From contig CAAFHY010000076.1 of assembly GCA_900762805.1 (NCBI GenBank), forward strand, positions 1 to 15,721: DNA of 15,721 nt, read 5' to 3'. The position numbers were made by a program, and so were the translations under genes. The DNA comes from Oscillospiraceae bacterium. GTDB taxonomy: Bacteria > Bacillota > Clostridia > Oscillospirales > Ruminococcaceae. Shown here piece by piece: positions 1 to 6,869 of this stretch (its first letter is position 1; each line of letters begins with the position of its first letter). The notes under the pieces are model-generated. The model saw nothing but the letters and a program-made list of their open reading frames with translations, was not told the origin of the DNA and did not search any database.

Positions 1-2
1 AC

Positions 3-83
3 CTTGCAGCCGAATGTATGGAAATGGACTTTCATATCGATCCTTCGCGGCAGTTTTTGATGTTCTTTACTATTGTATCATAA
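3..83 (+). CDS. possible 3' end of an upstream gene (partial, unrecognised)
   Basis: The third frame is open from the window edge to a TAA at 81-83 and would encode 26 residues ending in FFTIVS. The codons are plausible and the next gene runs in the same direction, but the fragment is too short to assign to any family. The stretch is visibly less GC-rich than the genes that follow. It could equally be untranslated sequence. Confidence 0.3.
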   Translation, partial: LAAECMEMDFHIDPSRQFLMFFTIVS

Positions 84-86
84 AAT
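57..86 (+). promoter_or_regulatory. candidate sigma-A promoter upstream of the D,D-carboxypeptidase
   Basis: TTGATG (57-62) and TAAAAT (81-86) are separated by 18 bp. This gives a fair match to sigma-A and would leave an untranslated leader of about 150 nt before the start at 245. It overlaps the possible end of the upstream frame. A competing candidate lies at 192-221. Confidence 0.3.
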
Positions 87-191
87 CCGGCCGTTGACCA
101 TAGCTATCTGTGAAGGAGAACGGCGTTTTTGTGCCGCGCATCGGACAGAAGGGGCGGCTTCCCGCGGCAGCTGCGGCGGTTCTGCCGGCAA

Positions 192-221
192 TGCTATTGC
201 GGCCGGGAAAAGCATATAAAT
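192..221 (+). promoter_or_regulatory. candidate promoter close to the carboxypeptidase gene, sigma-E-like or sigma-A-like
   Basis: CATATAAAT (213-221) lies 14 bp after TGCTATT (192-198). This resembles the sporulation sigma-E pattern (ATATT-like -35, CATACAAT-like -10). The same bases contain TATAAA (215-220), a possible sigma-A -10 without a good -35. A start near 228 would leave a short leader just containing the ribosome binding site at 234-240. Sporulation control of D,D-carboxypeptidases (DacB, DacF) is known in Bacillus. Here it is only an inference from a weak match. Confidence 0.3.
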
Positions 222-233
222 CGGTAGGACTAT

Positions 234-240
234 GGAGGTG
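234..240 (+). promoter_or_regulatory. ribosome binding site deciding the carboxypeptidase start
   Basis: GGAGGTG ends 4 nt before ATG 245, and the GGAGG core ends 6 nt before it. The GTG at 110, which begins the longest frame, has no comparable site, and a signal peptide begins directly at 245. Confidence 0.8.
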
Positions 241-244
241 GAAT

Positions 245-1441
245 ATGAAGATAAGACAGTTTCTGGCGCTTCTGCTGGCAGCGGCTCTGCTGACGGCGCC
301 GCCGGCGGCAGCCGGCGCCTATTATGACGACCACGAGGCTGTAACGGCCGCCGTGCCGCCGTCTGCGGCGGCTATCGGTGCGTCGCTGACGCTGAACGCC
401 GGGTCGGCACTGTTGGTCGAACGGGAAACGGGGCAGGTGCTGTATGAAAAGAATGCCGATGCCCCGCGCGCCATCGCGTCGATCACCAAGGTGATGACCA
501 TGATCCTTGTGATGGAGGCGATCGAATCGGGCCGGATCGCGCTGGAGGACGAGGTGACGGCCTCCCACCACGCCTATGAAACGGGCGGGGCGCAGATCTG
601 GCTTGAGCCGGGCGAGGTCATGACGGTCGATCAGCTGCTGCGGGCGGTGGCGGTGGCCAGCGCCAATGACGCCGCCGTCGCGCTGGCCGAGTATGTCGGC
701 GGCAGCGAGGAGGTGTTTGTGGCCGATATGAACCGCAAGGCGGCCGAGCTGGGCATGACAGGGACCACCTTCAAAAACTGCAACGGTCTCGACGAGCCGG
801 GGCACATCAGCTGTGCGCGGGATGTCGCCGTCATGTCGCGCGAGGTGCTGCGGCACGAGCTGATCCGCCGCTATATCACCATCTGGCAGGACACCCTGCG
901 CGGCGGCAAGACCGAGCTGACCAACACCAACAAGCTGCTCAAGCGCTACAACGGCATCACCGGCATCAAGACGGGCACCACCGACGACGCCGGCGTCTGC
1001 ATCACGGCCTCGGCCGAGCGCGGCGGCATGGAGCTGATCGCCGTTGTGCTGGGGTCGCCGTCGGGCAAGGACCGCTTTGACGCCGCCACAGCCCTGCTCG
1101 ATTTCGGCTTCGCCCACTTTGAGCTGGCCGATGTGGCCGCCGGCTTTGTCTGCCCGCCGCCCGCCGTGGCGCACGGACAGACCGATACGGTGCCCCTTGC
1201 CTACCGGCTGCCGGAGCATATCGTGGTGGAAAAGGGCAAGAAGGAGCAGGTTTCAGTCACGGCCGAGCTGCGGGGCGGCCTGTGTGCCCCCATCGCCGCC
1301 GGCGAGCCGCTGGGTGAGATATGCATCCTTTGCGGCAGCGACGTATTACTGACCGTACCCGTCACAGCCGCCGGGCCGGTGGCGCGGGTCGATTTTCTGC
1401 TGGGGCTTCGGCTGCTGCTGCGCGAGCTGGCGCGGATGTAG
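245..1441 (+). CDS. D-alanyl-D-alanine carboxypeptidase (DacF/PBP5 type)
   Basis: This 398-residue exported penicillin-binding protein trims the terminal D-Ala from peptidoglycan pentapeptides outside the membrane. Residues 1-25 form a signal peptide (MKIRQ, then a leucine/alanine core, AAAGA near the cleavage site). The serine peptidase S11 domain follows with all three active-site motifs: S79-ITK82, S139-A-N141 and K242-T-G244. A PBP5 C-terminal beta domain covers about 290-375. The end (about 380-398, VDFLLGLRLLLRELARM) is an amphipathic helix of the kind that anchors such enzymes to the membrane. Length and order fit the DacA/DacF/DacB family, but the exact paralogue cannot be told. The start was placed at ATG 245, not GTG 110, because of the ribosome binding site and the signal peptide. 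The last codons and stop lie inside a tandem duplication that continues downstream. Confidence 0.93.
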   Translation: MKIRQFLALLLAAALLTAPPAAAGAYYDDHEAVTAAVPPSAAAIGASLTLNAGSALLVERETGQVLYEKNADAPRAIASITKVMTMILVMEAIESGRIALEDEVTASHHAYETGGAQIWLEPGEVMTVDQLLRAVAVASANDAAVALAEYVGGSEEVFVADMNRKAAELGMTGTTFKNCNGLDEPGHISCARDVAVMSREVLRHELIRRYITIWQDTLRGGKTELTNTNKLLKRYNGITGIKTGTTDDAGVCITASAERGGMELIAVVLGSPSGKDRFDAATALLDFGFAHFELADVAAGFVCPPPAVAHGQTDTVPLAYRLPEHIVVEKGKKEQVSVTAELRGGLCAPIAAGEPLGEICILCGSDVLLTVPVTAAGPVARVDFLLGLRLLLRELARM

Positions 1442-1828
1442 CGCCGACCGGGGAGACGGCCCGGATCGGATGAGAGGAGCGCGGGCAGCGAAGCTCTGCT
1501 TTGCGTCCGGTGAGAGAGGCAGCCGCGCCCCTTGCCGCGGCACTTGCCCGCCGCCCGTCTGCCGGGCGCAGGGCGTCTGCCGGCTCCGGCGGCGGTATCA
1601 TTGCTCGGCGGCGGTCTTCTGTCCGGCGCGGATGTAGCGCCGGCCGGGGAGACGGCCCGGATCGGGGGAAAGGAGCGCGGGCAGCGAAGCCCTGCTTTGC
1701 GTCCGGTGAGAGAGGCAGCCGCCCCTTATCCCACCCTTTTCCTCCGCACTTGCCCGCTGCCCGTCTGCCGGGCGCAGGGTATCTGCCGGCCCGGCGCGGT
1801 ATCATTGCTCGGCGGCGGTCTTCTGTCC
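1429..1828. repeat. head-to-tail duplication of about 200 bp (two copies plus a remnant)
   Basis: Copy A is 1429-1624 (196 bp) and copy B is 1625-1828 (204 bp). Both begin with GGCGCGGATGTAGCGCCG and end with CGGCGGCGGTCTTCTGTCC, and are near-identical apart from small indels in the middle. A degraded start of a third copy lies at 1829-1844. Copy A begins inside the last four codons of the carboxypeptidase gene, so copy B contains a second GCGGATGTAG. Both copies hold a small hairpin (GCGAAGC, 3-nt loop, GCTTTGC). I see no convincing protein in either strand. Confidence 0.9.
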
Positions 1829-1892
1829 GGAGCGGGTGTACGCCTGCGGCAGCCCGATGGACGGCGGCTCAGTCTCCGATCCGCGGGACTTG

Positions 1893-1915
1893 TGCCGGCG
1901 GCGGACCCGCCGGCA
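1893..1915 (+). terminator. possible terminator hairpin ahead of the pgi promoter
   Basis: TGCCGGCGG (1893-1901) and CCGCCGGCA (1907-1915) pair perfectly around a 5-nt loop. There is no run of T afterwards (GAGATCCTGCTTTCC), so intrinsic termination would be weak. It lies in the right place to separate the carboxypeptidase transcript from pgi. Confidence 0.3.
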
Positions 1916-1970
1916 GAGATCCTGCTTTCCTATCCAAAGTGAAAATCTGCGGTTTTCCGGGGATTTCCGG

Positions 1971-1999
1971 TTGATAGTTGCCGCCGTTTGTGGTATCAT
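1971..1999 (+). promoter_or_regulatory. pgi promoter (sigma-A, extended -10)
   Basis: TTGATA (1971-1976), a 17-bp spacer and TATCAT (1994-1999), preceded by TGG (1991-1993) as an extended -10. Transcription would begin near 2006, about 28 nt ahead of the pgi start. The surrounding AT-rich patch stands out from the GC-rich DNA upstream. Confidence 0.75.
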
Positions 2000-2033
2000 T
2001 AAAGTAAAGAATTAACTTTTCAAGGTGAACAAA

Positions 2034-3368
2034 ATGGCAATTTCCCTATCGACCAAGTATCTCGGCGAGTGGTTTACCAACTCGAAGCGCAATGAGTACG
2101 GTCCGGCCGTCAAGGCCGCCCACCAGTCCCTGCACGAGAGGACGGGCGCCGGCAACGATTTTCTCGGCTGGCTCGATCTGCCCAAGACCTACGATAAAGC
2201 CGAATTCCGCCGCATCAAGGAGGCCGCCGCCCGCATCCGCGAGCAGTCGGACATTCTGGTTGTCGTCGGCATCGGCGGCTCCTATCTCGGCGCACGCGCC
2301 GCGCTTGAATTCCTCGGCGGCCCCTTTTACAACGAGGGCGCGCCGCTCAAGGTGCTTTTTGCCGGCAACAGCATCAGCGGCTCCTATCTGAATGATATCC
2401 TGCGCCAGCTGCGCGGCAAGCGTTTTTCCATCAACGTCGTGTCCAAATCGGGCACCACCACTGAGCCGGCCGTCGCCTTCCGCGTGCTCAAGGAGCTGCT
2501 GGAGGCCGAGGTCGGCTGTGAGGAGGCCGCCCGCCGCATCTATGCCACTACGGACAAGGCCCGCGGGACCCTCAAGCAGCTTTCCGACGCGCTGGGCTAC
2601 GAGACCTTCGTTATTCCCGACGATGTCGGCGGCCGCTATTCGGTGCTGACCGCCGTCGGCCTGCTGCCCATCGCCGCCGCCGGCTATGACATCGACAAGC
2701 TGATGGCCGGCGCCGCCGCCGCGTATGACCGGTATCTGTGCGACGATATTTCCAAGAATGACTGCTATACCTACGCCGCCGCGCGCAACGCGCTCTATAA
2801 GGCCGGCAAAAGGATCGAGCTGATGGTCAGCTACGAGCCGGGCTTCGCCTATATGAACGAATGGTACAAGCAGCTCTACGGCGAGAGCGAGGGCAAGGAG
2901 AACAAGGGCCTGTTCCCGGCCTCAGTCATTTACTCGACCGATCTCCATTCAATGGGGCAGTATGTGCAGCAGGGCGAGCGCACGCTGTTTGAAACGGTTG
3001 TGTGGTTTGAGAAGGGCCGCAGCGAGCTGCCCATCAAGCCCGAACCGGATAATTTCGACGGTCTCAATTTCCTGGCCGGTCAGAATATGTCGGTGGTCAA
3101 CCGCCGTGCCTTCGAGGGCACGCTGCTGGCTCACACGGAGGGCGGCGTCCCCAACATGATCGTCACCGTCCCGGCCATGGATGAGGAAAGCCTCGGCGCG
3201 CTCATCTATTTCTATGAAAAGGCGTGCGCCGTTTCGGGCTATCTGCTGGGGGTCAACCCCTTCAATCAGCCCGGCGTCGAAAGCTATAAGAAGAATATGT
3301 TCGCGCTGCTCGGCAAGCCCGGCTACGAGGCCATGCGCGAGGATCTTCTGAAGAAACTCAATGATTAG
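2034..3368 (+). CDS. pgi: glucose-6-phosphate isomerase
   Basis: This 444-residue cytoplasmic enzyme interconverts glucose 6-phosphate and fructose 6-phosphate in glycolysis and gluconeogenesis. Family signatures are plain: [15 protein letters not shown] (77-90), the phosphate-binding loop [10 protein letters not shown] (136-145), [14 protein letters not shown] (199-212) with catalytic Arg201, GESEGKE (283-289) with the catalytic base Glu284, TDLHSMGQ (302-309) with His305, and [10 protein letters not shown] (414-423) with the catalytic Lys. The length is that of the short Firmicutes form. ATG 2034 is preferred over GTG 2025 because AAGGTG at 2022-2027 is its ribosome binding site and would overlap the GTG. 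A promoter lies just upstream. A small P-loop gene follows 27 bp after the stop, probably on the same mRNA. Confidence 0.97.
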   Translation: MAISLSTKYLGEWFTNSKRNEYGPAVKAAHQSLHERTGAGNDFLGWLDLPKTYDKAEFRRIKEAAARIREQSDILVVVGIGGSYLGARAALEFLGGPFYNEGAPLKVLFAGNSISGSYLNDILRQLRGKRFSINVVSKSGTTTEPAVAFRVLKELLEAEVGCEEAARRIYATTDKARGTLKQLSDALGYETFVIPDDVGGRYSVLTAVGLLPIAAAGYDIDKLMAGAAAAYDRYLCDDISKNDCYTYAAARNALYKAGKRIELMVSYEPGFAYMNEWYKQLYGESEGKENKGLFPASVIYSTDLHSMGQYVQQGERTLFETVVWFEKGRSELPIKPEPDNFDGLNFLAGQNMSVVNRRAFEGTLLAHTEGGVPNMIVTVPAMDEESLGALIYFYEKACAVSGYLLGVNPFNQPGVESYKKNMFALLGKPGYEAMREDLLKKLND

Positions 3369-3395
3369 TCCACACAGAAAAGGAGAACGACCGCA

Positions 3396-3812
3396 ATGAT
3401 TCAACTGATTATCGGAGAAAAAGGCTCCGGCAAGACCAAAAGCATGATCGACCTCATCAATGAGTCGGCCCGCAAGGCCGAGGGTCATGTGATCTGTATC
3501 GAAAAATCGATGAAGCTCACCTACAGCATCTCTCATGATGTGCGCGTGGTAGATGTCGATGATTACTGCATCAGCGGCTACGAGATGTTCTACGGCTTCA
3601 TCTGCGGTGTTCTTGCCGGCGATTATGATATTTCCGAAATGTACATCGACGGGATCCTCAAGATCGGCGGCAAGGACCGCGAGGGCCTGGGCATGTTGCT
3701 GCATAAGCTTGACGAGATCACCCGCGACATCAAGGTCATCATCACCGTGTCGGACAGCCGCGACGCGCTGCCGCAGTCGGTGCTCGATTTCCCGACCGTC
3801 ACCCACGAATAA
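3396..3812 (+). CDS. small P-loop (Walker A) ATP-binding protein of unknown function
   Basis: The 138-residue protein opens with a textbook Walker A, G7-EKGSGKT14, right after a first beta strand (MIQLII). This is the layout of a small P-loop NTPase. A possible Walker B-like strand, VRVVDVDDY, lies near 49-57. A second hydrophobic strand, IKVIITVSDS, lies near 112-121. The protein has no signal peptide or membrane segment and is about half the size of a full P-loop domain, so it may be a nucleotide-binding regulator. AAAAGGAG at 3378-3385 is its ribosome binding site. It starts 27 bp after pgi with no terminator between them, suggesting co-transcription. I recall similar small ATP-binding hypotheticals in Clostridia but cannot name a function. 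The coding call is firm, the role is not. Confidence 0.88.
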   Translation: MIQLIIGEKGSGKTKSMIDLINESARKAEGHVICIEKSMKLTYSISHDVRVVDVDDYCISGYEMFYGFICGVLAGDYDISEMYIDGILKIGGKDREGLGMLLHKLDEITRDIKVIITVSDSRDALPQSVLDFPTVTHE

Positions 3813-4213
3813 CAGCGGCGCCAGCCGGCAGGCGCCGGCCCTCTGCGGGCGGGCGTCTGCCGGTGTGCGCTGAAACGCCGGAAGGCCGAAAAGCGCGGGG
3901 AAATCGTCAGGCAGCCGATTTCGGGGCGAGCGATGCCTGCCGGTGTGTGAGTGCCTGCACGCCGGAGCAGGCGGAAAGCGATGCGAAACGGCGCTCCGGC
4001 TCTGCCGTGCCGGCGCGCCTGTACCGTTGCCCGCTCTGTCGGTGCCGGAAGCAGTGCCCTGTTAAGGCGGGAGCCGGCTGACGGCTCAGCCGCCGGGGCG
4101 CCGTGCCGCCGTTTTGCGGAAAATGCGGGGCGCCGGTCGGCAGGCAGCCGCCCGTCAGGGCGCAGTGTGCCGCGGCCGCCGCAAAAATACGGCTCGGCGG
4201 GCGCAATTTGTTG

Positions 4214-4242
4214 TTGACTTTTGCGCGGGTTGTTGGTATAAT
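4214..4242 (+). promoter_or_regulatory. rpmF promoter (near-consensus sigma-A)
   Basis: TTGACT (4214-4219), 17 bp, TATAAT (4237-4242), with TGG just before the -10. This is among the strongest promoters in the window, fitting a ribosomal protein gene. Transcription would start near 4249, leaving an AT-rich leader of about 65 nt. Confidence 0.9.
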
Positions 4243-4298
4243 GATTAAGCATGTTAATAAACAGGTATGCGTAAAATGCTAACTTCGTACACAGAATT

Positions 4299-4307
4299 GA
4301 GGAGGTG
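4299..4307 (+). promoter_or_regulatory. ribosome binding site of rpmF
   Basis: GAGGAGGTG, a near-perfect anti-16S match, ends 6 nt before the GTG start at 4314. It overlaps an in-frame GTG at 4305, which is therefore excluded as the start. Confidence 0.85.
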
Positions 4308-4313
4308 CTAAGA

Positions 4314-4499
4314 GTGGCAGTACCAAAAAGAAGGGTTTCGAAGGCTCGTCGCGATAAACGGCGCTCCTCGGTGTGGAAGATTTCCGCGCCCGCTTTTTCC
4401 AAGTGCCCGCAGTGCGGTCAGCTGATGGTTCCGCATAAGGTCTGCGGCAGCTGCGGCTATTACAAGGGCAGGGAAATCATCAAGAAAGAAGAAGCGTAA
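4314..4499 (+). CDS. rpmF: 50S ribosomal protein L32
   Basis: The protein has 61 residues and starts MAVPKRRVSKARRDKRRS, the signature N-terminus of bacterial L32. The zinc-ribbon cysteines are all present (C31-x2-C34 and C44-x2-C47), so this is the zinc-binding C+ form. The start is GTG 4314, set by the family N-terminus and the ribosome binding site at 4299-4307. The gene has its own strong promoter and is closed by a terminator at 4514-4543. It is therefore essentially monocistronic. The DUF177/YceD gene that often precedes rpmF in bacteria is not present here; the upstream 500 bp hold no gene. Confidence 0.97.
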   Translation: MAVPKRRVSKARRDKRRSSVWKISAPAFSKCPQCGQLMVPHKVCGSCGYYKGREIIKKEEA

Positions 4500-4513
4500 A
4501 CTTGTAACAAGAG

Positions 4514-4543
4514 AGGAAGGGCGCACGACCCTTCCTTTTGTTT
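4514..4543 (+). terminator. rho-independent terminator after rpmF
   Basis: AGGAAGGG (4514-4521) pairs with CCCTTCCT (4529-4536) around a 7-nt loop, followed by TTTTGTTT. It ends only about 28 nt before the der start and overlaps the upstream part of the longest der frame. Readthrough or an unseen promoter must supply der mRNA. Confidence 0.88.
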
Positions 4544-4570
4544 ATCCAAAAGATCTGGAGTGAAAAACCT

Positions 4571-5908
4571 ATGAGCAAACCGATGGTGGCGGTCGTCGGC
4601 CGCCCCAATGTTGGGAAATCGACGCTGTTCAACAAGCTGGCCGGCGAGCGGCTCTCGATCGTGGACGATACCCCCGGTGTCACGCGCGACCGCATCTTTG
4701 CCGACAGCTCCTGGCTCGATCACCGGTTCACTCTCATTGATACCGGCGGCATCGAAAAGAAGTCGGACGATTTTATCGTTCAGCACATTCTTGAGCAGGT
4801 CGAGCTGGCCATTGATATGGCTGATGTCATTATCATGGTGGTTGACGCGCGCACCGGCCTCACGGAGGCTGACCGCGACGTGGCGCTGATGCTGAAAAAA
4901 AGCCGCAAGCCGGTGGTGCTGTGCGCCAACAAATGCGATTCGATCGGCGATCCGCCGGCCGAGATCTATGAATTCTATGCGCTCGGCCTGGGCGATCCCA
5001 TCCCGGTGTCGTCGCTGCACGGCCACGGCACGGGCGACCTGCTCGACGCCGTCTGCGCCGGTATGCCTGCGGCAGACGAGGAGGCTGAGAGCGACGATAT
5101 CAAGGTTGCCGTCATCGGACGCCCCAACGCCGGCAAATCGACGCTGGTCAATCAGATCATCGGCGAGCAGCGCATGATCGTATCGGATGTTCCCGGCACG
5201 ACGCGCGACGCTGTTGACGTTCGGGTGGAAAATCAGTTCGGCCGCTTTCTTGTCATTGACACGGCCGGCATGCGCAAGCGCGGCAGCATTAACGAGGCTA
5301 TCGAGCGCTACAGCGTGGCGCGGTCGCTGGCCGCCGTCAACAAGGCCGATGTCTGCGTCATCATGATCGATGCCGCGGAGGGCTATACCGAGCAGGACAG
5401 CAAGATAGCCGGTTATGCCCACGAGCAGGGCAAGGCCTGCATCATCGCCGTCAACAAGTGGGACCTCGTGCCCAAGGAGACCGGCACGATGGAGGCGATG
5501 CGCAAGAAATACGAAAGCGATTTCAGCTTTATGTCCTATGCGCCCATCCTGTTTATCTCGGCCAAGAATAATGTGCGCATCGACCGGCTGTTTGAGACGA
5601 TCGCCCGTGTTGACGAGCAGCACGCCATGCGCATCACCACGGGGATGCTCAATGAGCTGCTGGCGCGCGCCACCGCCCGCGTGCAGCCGCCGACCGACAA
5701 GGGCCGCCGCCTCAAGATCTACTACATCACGCAGCCCTCGACCCGCCCGCCGACGTTTGTGGTCTTTGTCAACCGCGCCGACCTGTTTCATTTTTCCTAT
5801 AAGCGCTATATCGAGAACCAGATCCGCGAGACCTTCGGGCTGGAGGGAACTCCCATTAAAATGATCGTGCGTGAGCGCGGCGTAAAGGACAACAGCAGCC
5901 GGGCCTGA
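4571..5908 (+). CDS. der: ribosome biogenesis GTPase Der (EngA), tandem GTPase
   Basis: The 445-residue essential GTPase binds the 50S subunit during late assembly. Two GTPase domains lie in tandem. Domain 1 has G10-RPNVGKS17, DTPGVTRD (33-40), DTGG (57-60) and NKCD (120-123). Domain 2 has G183-RPNAGKS190, DVPGTTRD (206-213), DTAGM (230-234) and NKWD (295-298). The C-terminal KH-like domain (about 350-440) includes YYITQPSTRPPTFVVFVN. The length is normal for the family. ATG 4571 is chosen because GGAG at 4557-4560 precedes it and the family starts with a short MSKP-like lead before the first G1 motif. A TTG 33 bp upstream falls inside the rpmF terminator. No clear promoter was found between that terminator and the gene. 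The transcript probably ends at the hairpin at 6126-6151. Confidence 0.97.
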   Translation: MSKPMVAVVGRPNVGKSTLFNKLAGERLSIVDDTPGVTRDRIFADSSWLDHRFTLIDTGGIEKKSDDFIVQHILEQVELAIDMADVIIMVVDARTGLTEADRDVALMLKKSRKPVVLCANKCDSIGDPPAEIYEFYALGLGDPIPVSSLHGHGTGDLLDAVCAGMPAADEEAESDDIKVAVIGRPNAGKSTLVNQIIGEQRMIVSDVPGTTRDAVDVRVENQFGRFLVIDTAGMRKRGSINEAIERYSVARSLAAVNKADVCVIMIDAAEGYTEQDSKIAGYAHEQGKACIIAVNKWDLVPKETGTMEAMRKKYESDFSFMSYAPILFISAKNNVRIDRLFETIARVDEQHAMRITTGMLNELLARATARVQPPTDKGRRLKIYYITQPSTRPPTFVVFVNRADLFHFSYKRYIENQIRETFGLEGTPIKMIVRERGVKDNSSRA

Positions 5909-6080
5909 GGCCGGCTGCCTTGGCCGCTCCGGCAGAGGCCGACGGCGCGAGTGCTTTTGCACGGAGCTTTGGGAAGCGCCGCTTTCGGGCGCGGACGCCG
6001 CACCGTTTCGAACACCGCTTTCGGCGCGTCCGCATCCCGGTGCGGAGCCGCCTCTCCCGCATGGCAGAACAGACAAACGG

Positions 6081-6119
6081 AAAAGCTCCCGCCGCAGCCG
6101 TAAGGCTGCGGCGGGAGCT
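6081..6119 (-). terminator. terminator of the phosphatase-YihY-deoC operon
   Basis: A perfect 16-bp stem (6084-6099 with 6104-6119) closes a 4-nt loop. Read on the minus strand it is followed by TTTTCCGTTTG. It lies about 90 bp after the deoC stop. Confidence 0.88.
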
Positions 6120-6125
6120 GCCTAT

Positions 6126-6151
6126 GCCGGCTCGAAAGGGCCGGCTTTTTT
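6126..6151 (+). terminator. terminator for der with a GAAA tetraloop
   Basis: GCCGGCTC (6126-6133) pairs with GGGCCGGC (6138-6145), with one T-G wobble, around GAAA, and is followed directly by six T. It faces the opposite direction to the neighbouring hairpin at 6084-6119, so the pair insulates converging transcripts. It lies 218 nt beyond the der stop. Confidence 0.85.
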
Positions 6152-6209
6152 GTGCCGGTTTCGGCGGGGCCGACGGCGCCCGTCAAGCCCCGCTTCGCAG
6201 AGCGCGCGT

Positions 6210-6869
6210 TTACTCTTTCGCGCCGGCCTTGGCAAGGCTGACCAGCCGGCTGGTGCCGAGGCGGCTGGCGCCGGCCGCGAGGAGCTGCTCGGCGTCGGCG
6301 AAGGAGGAGATGCCGCCGGCCGCCTTGATTTTTTTGCCGGCCGCGATATGGGCGGCGAACAGCTCGATGTCGTGCAGCGTGGCGCCGCCCGTCGAGAAGC
6401 CGGTCGAGGTCTTGATGTAATCGGCCGCCGAATCGGAGACGACACGGCACATTTCGATCTTTTCCTCGTCGGTCAGCAGGCAGGTCTCGATGATGACCTT
6501 GAGGATATGTCCGCCGCAGGCCCGCTTGACGGCGTCGATCTCGCGCAGCACCTCGTTGTACCGGCCGGCCTTGACAAGTCCGAGGTTGATGACCATGTCG
6601 ATTTCCTCCGCGCCGTTGTCGATGGCATCGCCCGTTTCAAAGACCTTTGTCTCGGTCGTGCTGTTGCCGTTGGGAAAGCCTGTCACGGTGCAGACGGGCA
6701 CACGGCCGGCCGCGTAGGCGGCGGCCTCACGCACATAGCAGGGCGGGATGCAGACGCTGGCCGTTTCGAAGCGGGCGGCATCGTCGATGAGCGCCCGTAT
6801 CTGGTCGGGGGTGGCCGTTTGCTTGAGCAGCGTGTGGTCAACAGTCCTGAGGATTTCCTTTTGTGTCAT
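6210..6869 (-). CDS. deoC: deoxyribose-phosphate aldolase
   Basis: The 219-residue class I aldolase splits 2-deoxyribose 5-phosphate into acetaldehyde and glyceraldehyde 3-phosphate in deoxynucleoside breakdown. Key residues are visible: EIDMV with Asp91, the Schiff-base lysine in Y-I-K153-TSTGF, and the partner lysine in K182-AAGGIS. The N-terminal [15 protein letters not shown] is typical of the bacterial short form, and the length is normal. Ribosome binding site AAGGAG lies 7 nt before the ATG. The gene's first 32 bp overlap the end of the YihY gene, so the two are probably translated in a coupled manner. Other nucleoside catabolism genes (deoA, deoB, pdp) are not in the window, and its operon partners here are functionally unrelated. 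Confidence 0.96.
   Translation of the reverse strand: MTQKEILRTVDHTLLKQTATPDQIRALIDDAARFETASVCIPPCYVREAAAYAAGRVPVCTVTGFPNGNSTTETKVFETGDAIDNGAEEIDMVINLGLVKAGRYNEVLREIDAVKRACGGHILKVIIETCLLTDEEKIEMCRVVSDSAADYIKTSTGFSTGGATLHDIELFAAHIAAGKKIKAAGGISSFADAEQLLAAGASRLGTSRLVSLAKAGAKE

Larger units (their letters stand above)
1442..2033. other. gene-free stretch between the carboxypeptidase gene and pgi
   Basis: Very GC-rich. It holds the tandem duplication (to 1844), an inverted repeat at 1893-1915 and the pgi promoter at 1971-1999. Short open frames on both strands reflect GC bias and the repeat. None has a ribosome binding site or a recognisable product. Confidence 0.7.
3813..4313. other. gene-free stretch between the P-loop gene and rpmF
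   Basis: GC-rich up to about 4200, then abruptly AT-rich at the rpmF promoter and leader. Inverted repeats are present, such as GGCGCC at 3817-3822/3831-3836 and GAAATCG/CGATTTC at 3900-3922, but no T-run follows them. A loosely repeated motif, CTGCCGGTGTG, occurs at about 3857 and 3936. No credible gene or structured RNA was recognised. Confidence 0.6.
5909..6209. other. gene-free stretch between der and the convergent deoC
   Basis: About 175 bp of GC-rich 3' region are followed by two back-to-back terminators at 6084-6151. Within 5991-6045 two alternative stems could form: GCGGACG/CGTCCGC (5991-5997 with 6027-6033), or CCGCACCG/CGGTGCGG (5998-6005 with 6038-6045). No gene is evident. Confidence 0.65.

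Noticed and set aside
1429..1844. CRISPR-like or integron-like array
   Set aside because: Only two long copies in direct contact with no spacers. This is a simple tandem duplication.
1362..1974. Overlapping frames of 136-157 codons on both strands in the tandem duplication, with repeated peptide segments
   Set aside because: The peptide repeats simply reflect the DNA repeat. There is no ribosome binding site, and Arg/Pro/Ala-rich composition fits GC-rich noncoding DNA.
3856..3971. Second diverged repeat built on CTGCCGGTGTG and ACGCCGGA
   Set aside because: The match is short and interrupted, within chance for such GC-rich sequence. It is noted only within the intergenic description.
4305..4313. 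GTG at 4305 as the rpmF start
   Set aside because: It lies inside the ribosome binding site, and L32 proteins begin with MAVPKR.
5991..6045. tRNA-like or riboswitch-like fold near GTTTCGAACACC
   Set aside because: No acceptor stem, CCA or full cloverleaf can be drawn, and no known riboswitch core is present.
4460..6076. Open frame of 538 codons on the minus strand opposite der
   Set aside because: It mirrors der codon by codon in a GC-rich gene, shows no family resemblance and crosses the rpmF-der terminator. der itself has every expected motif.
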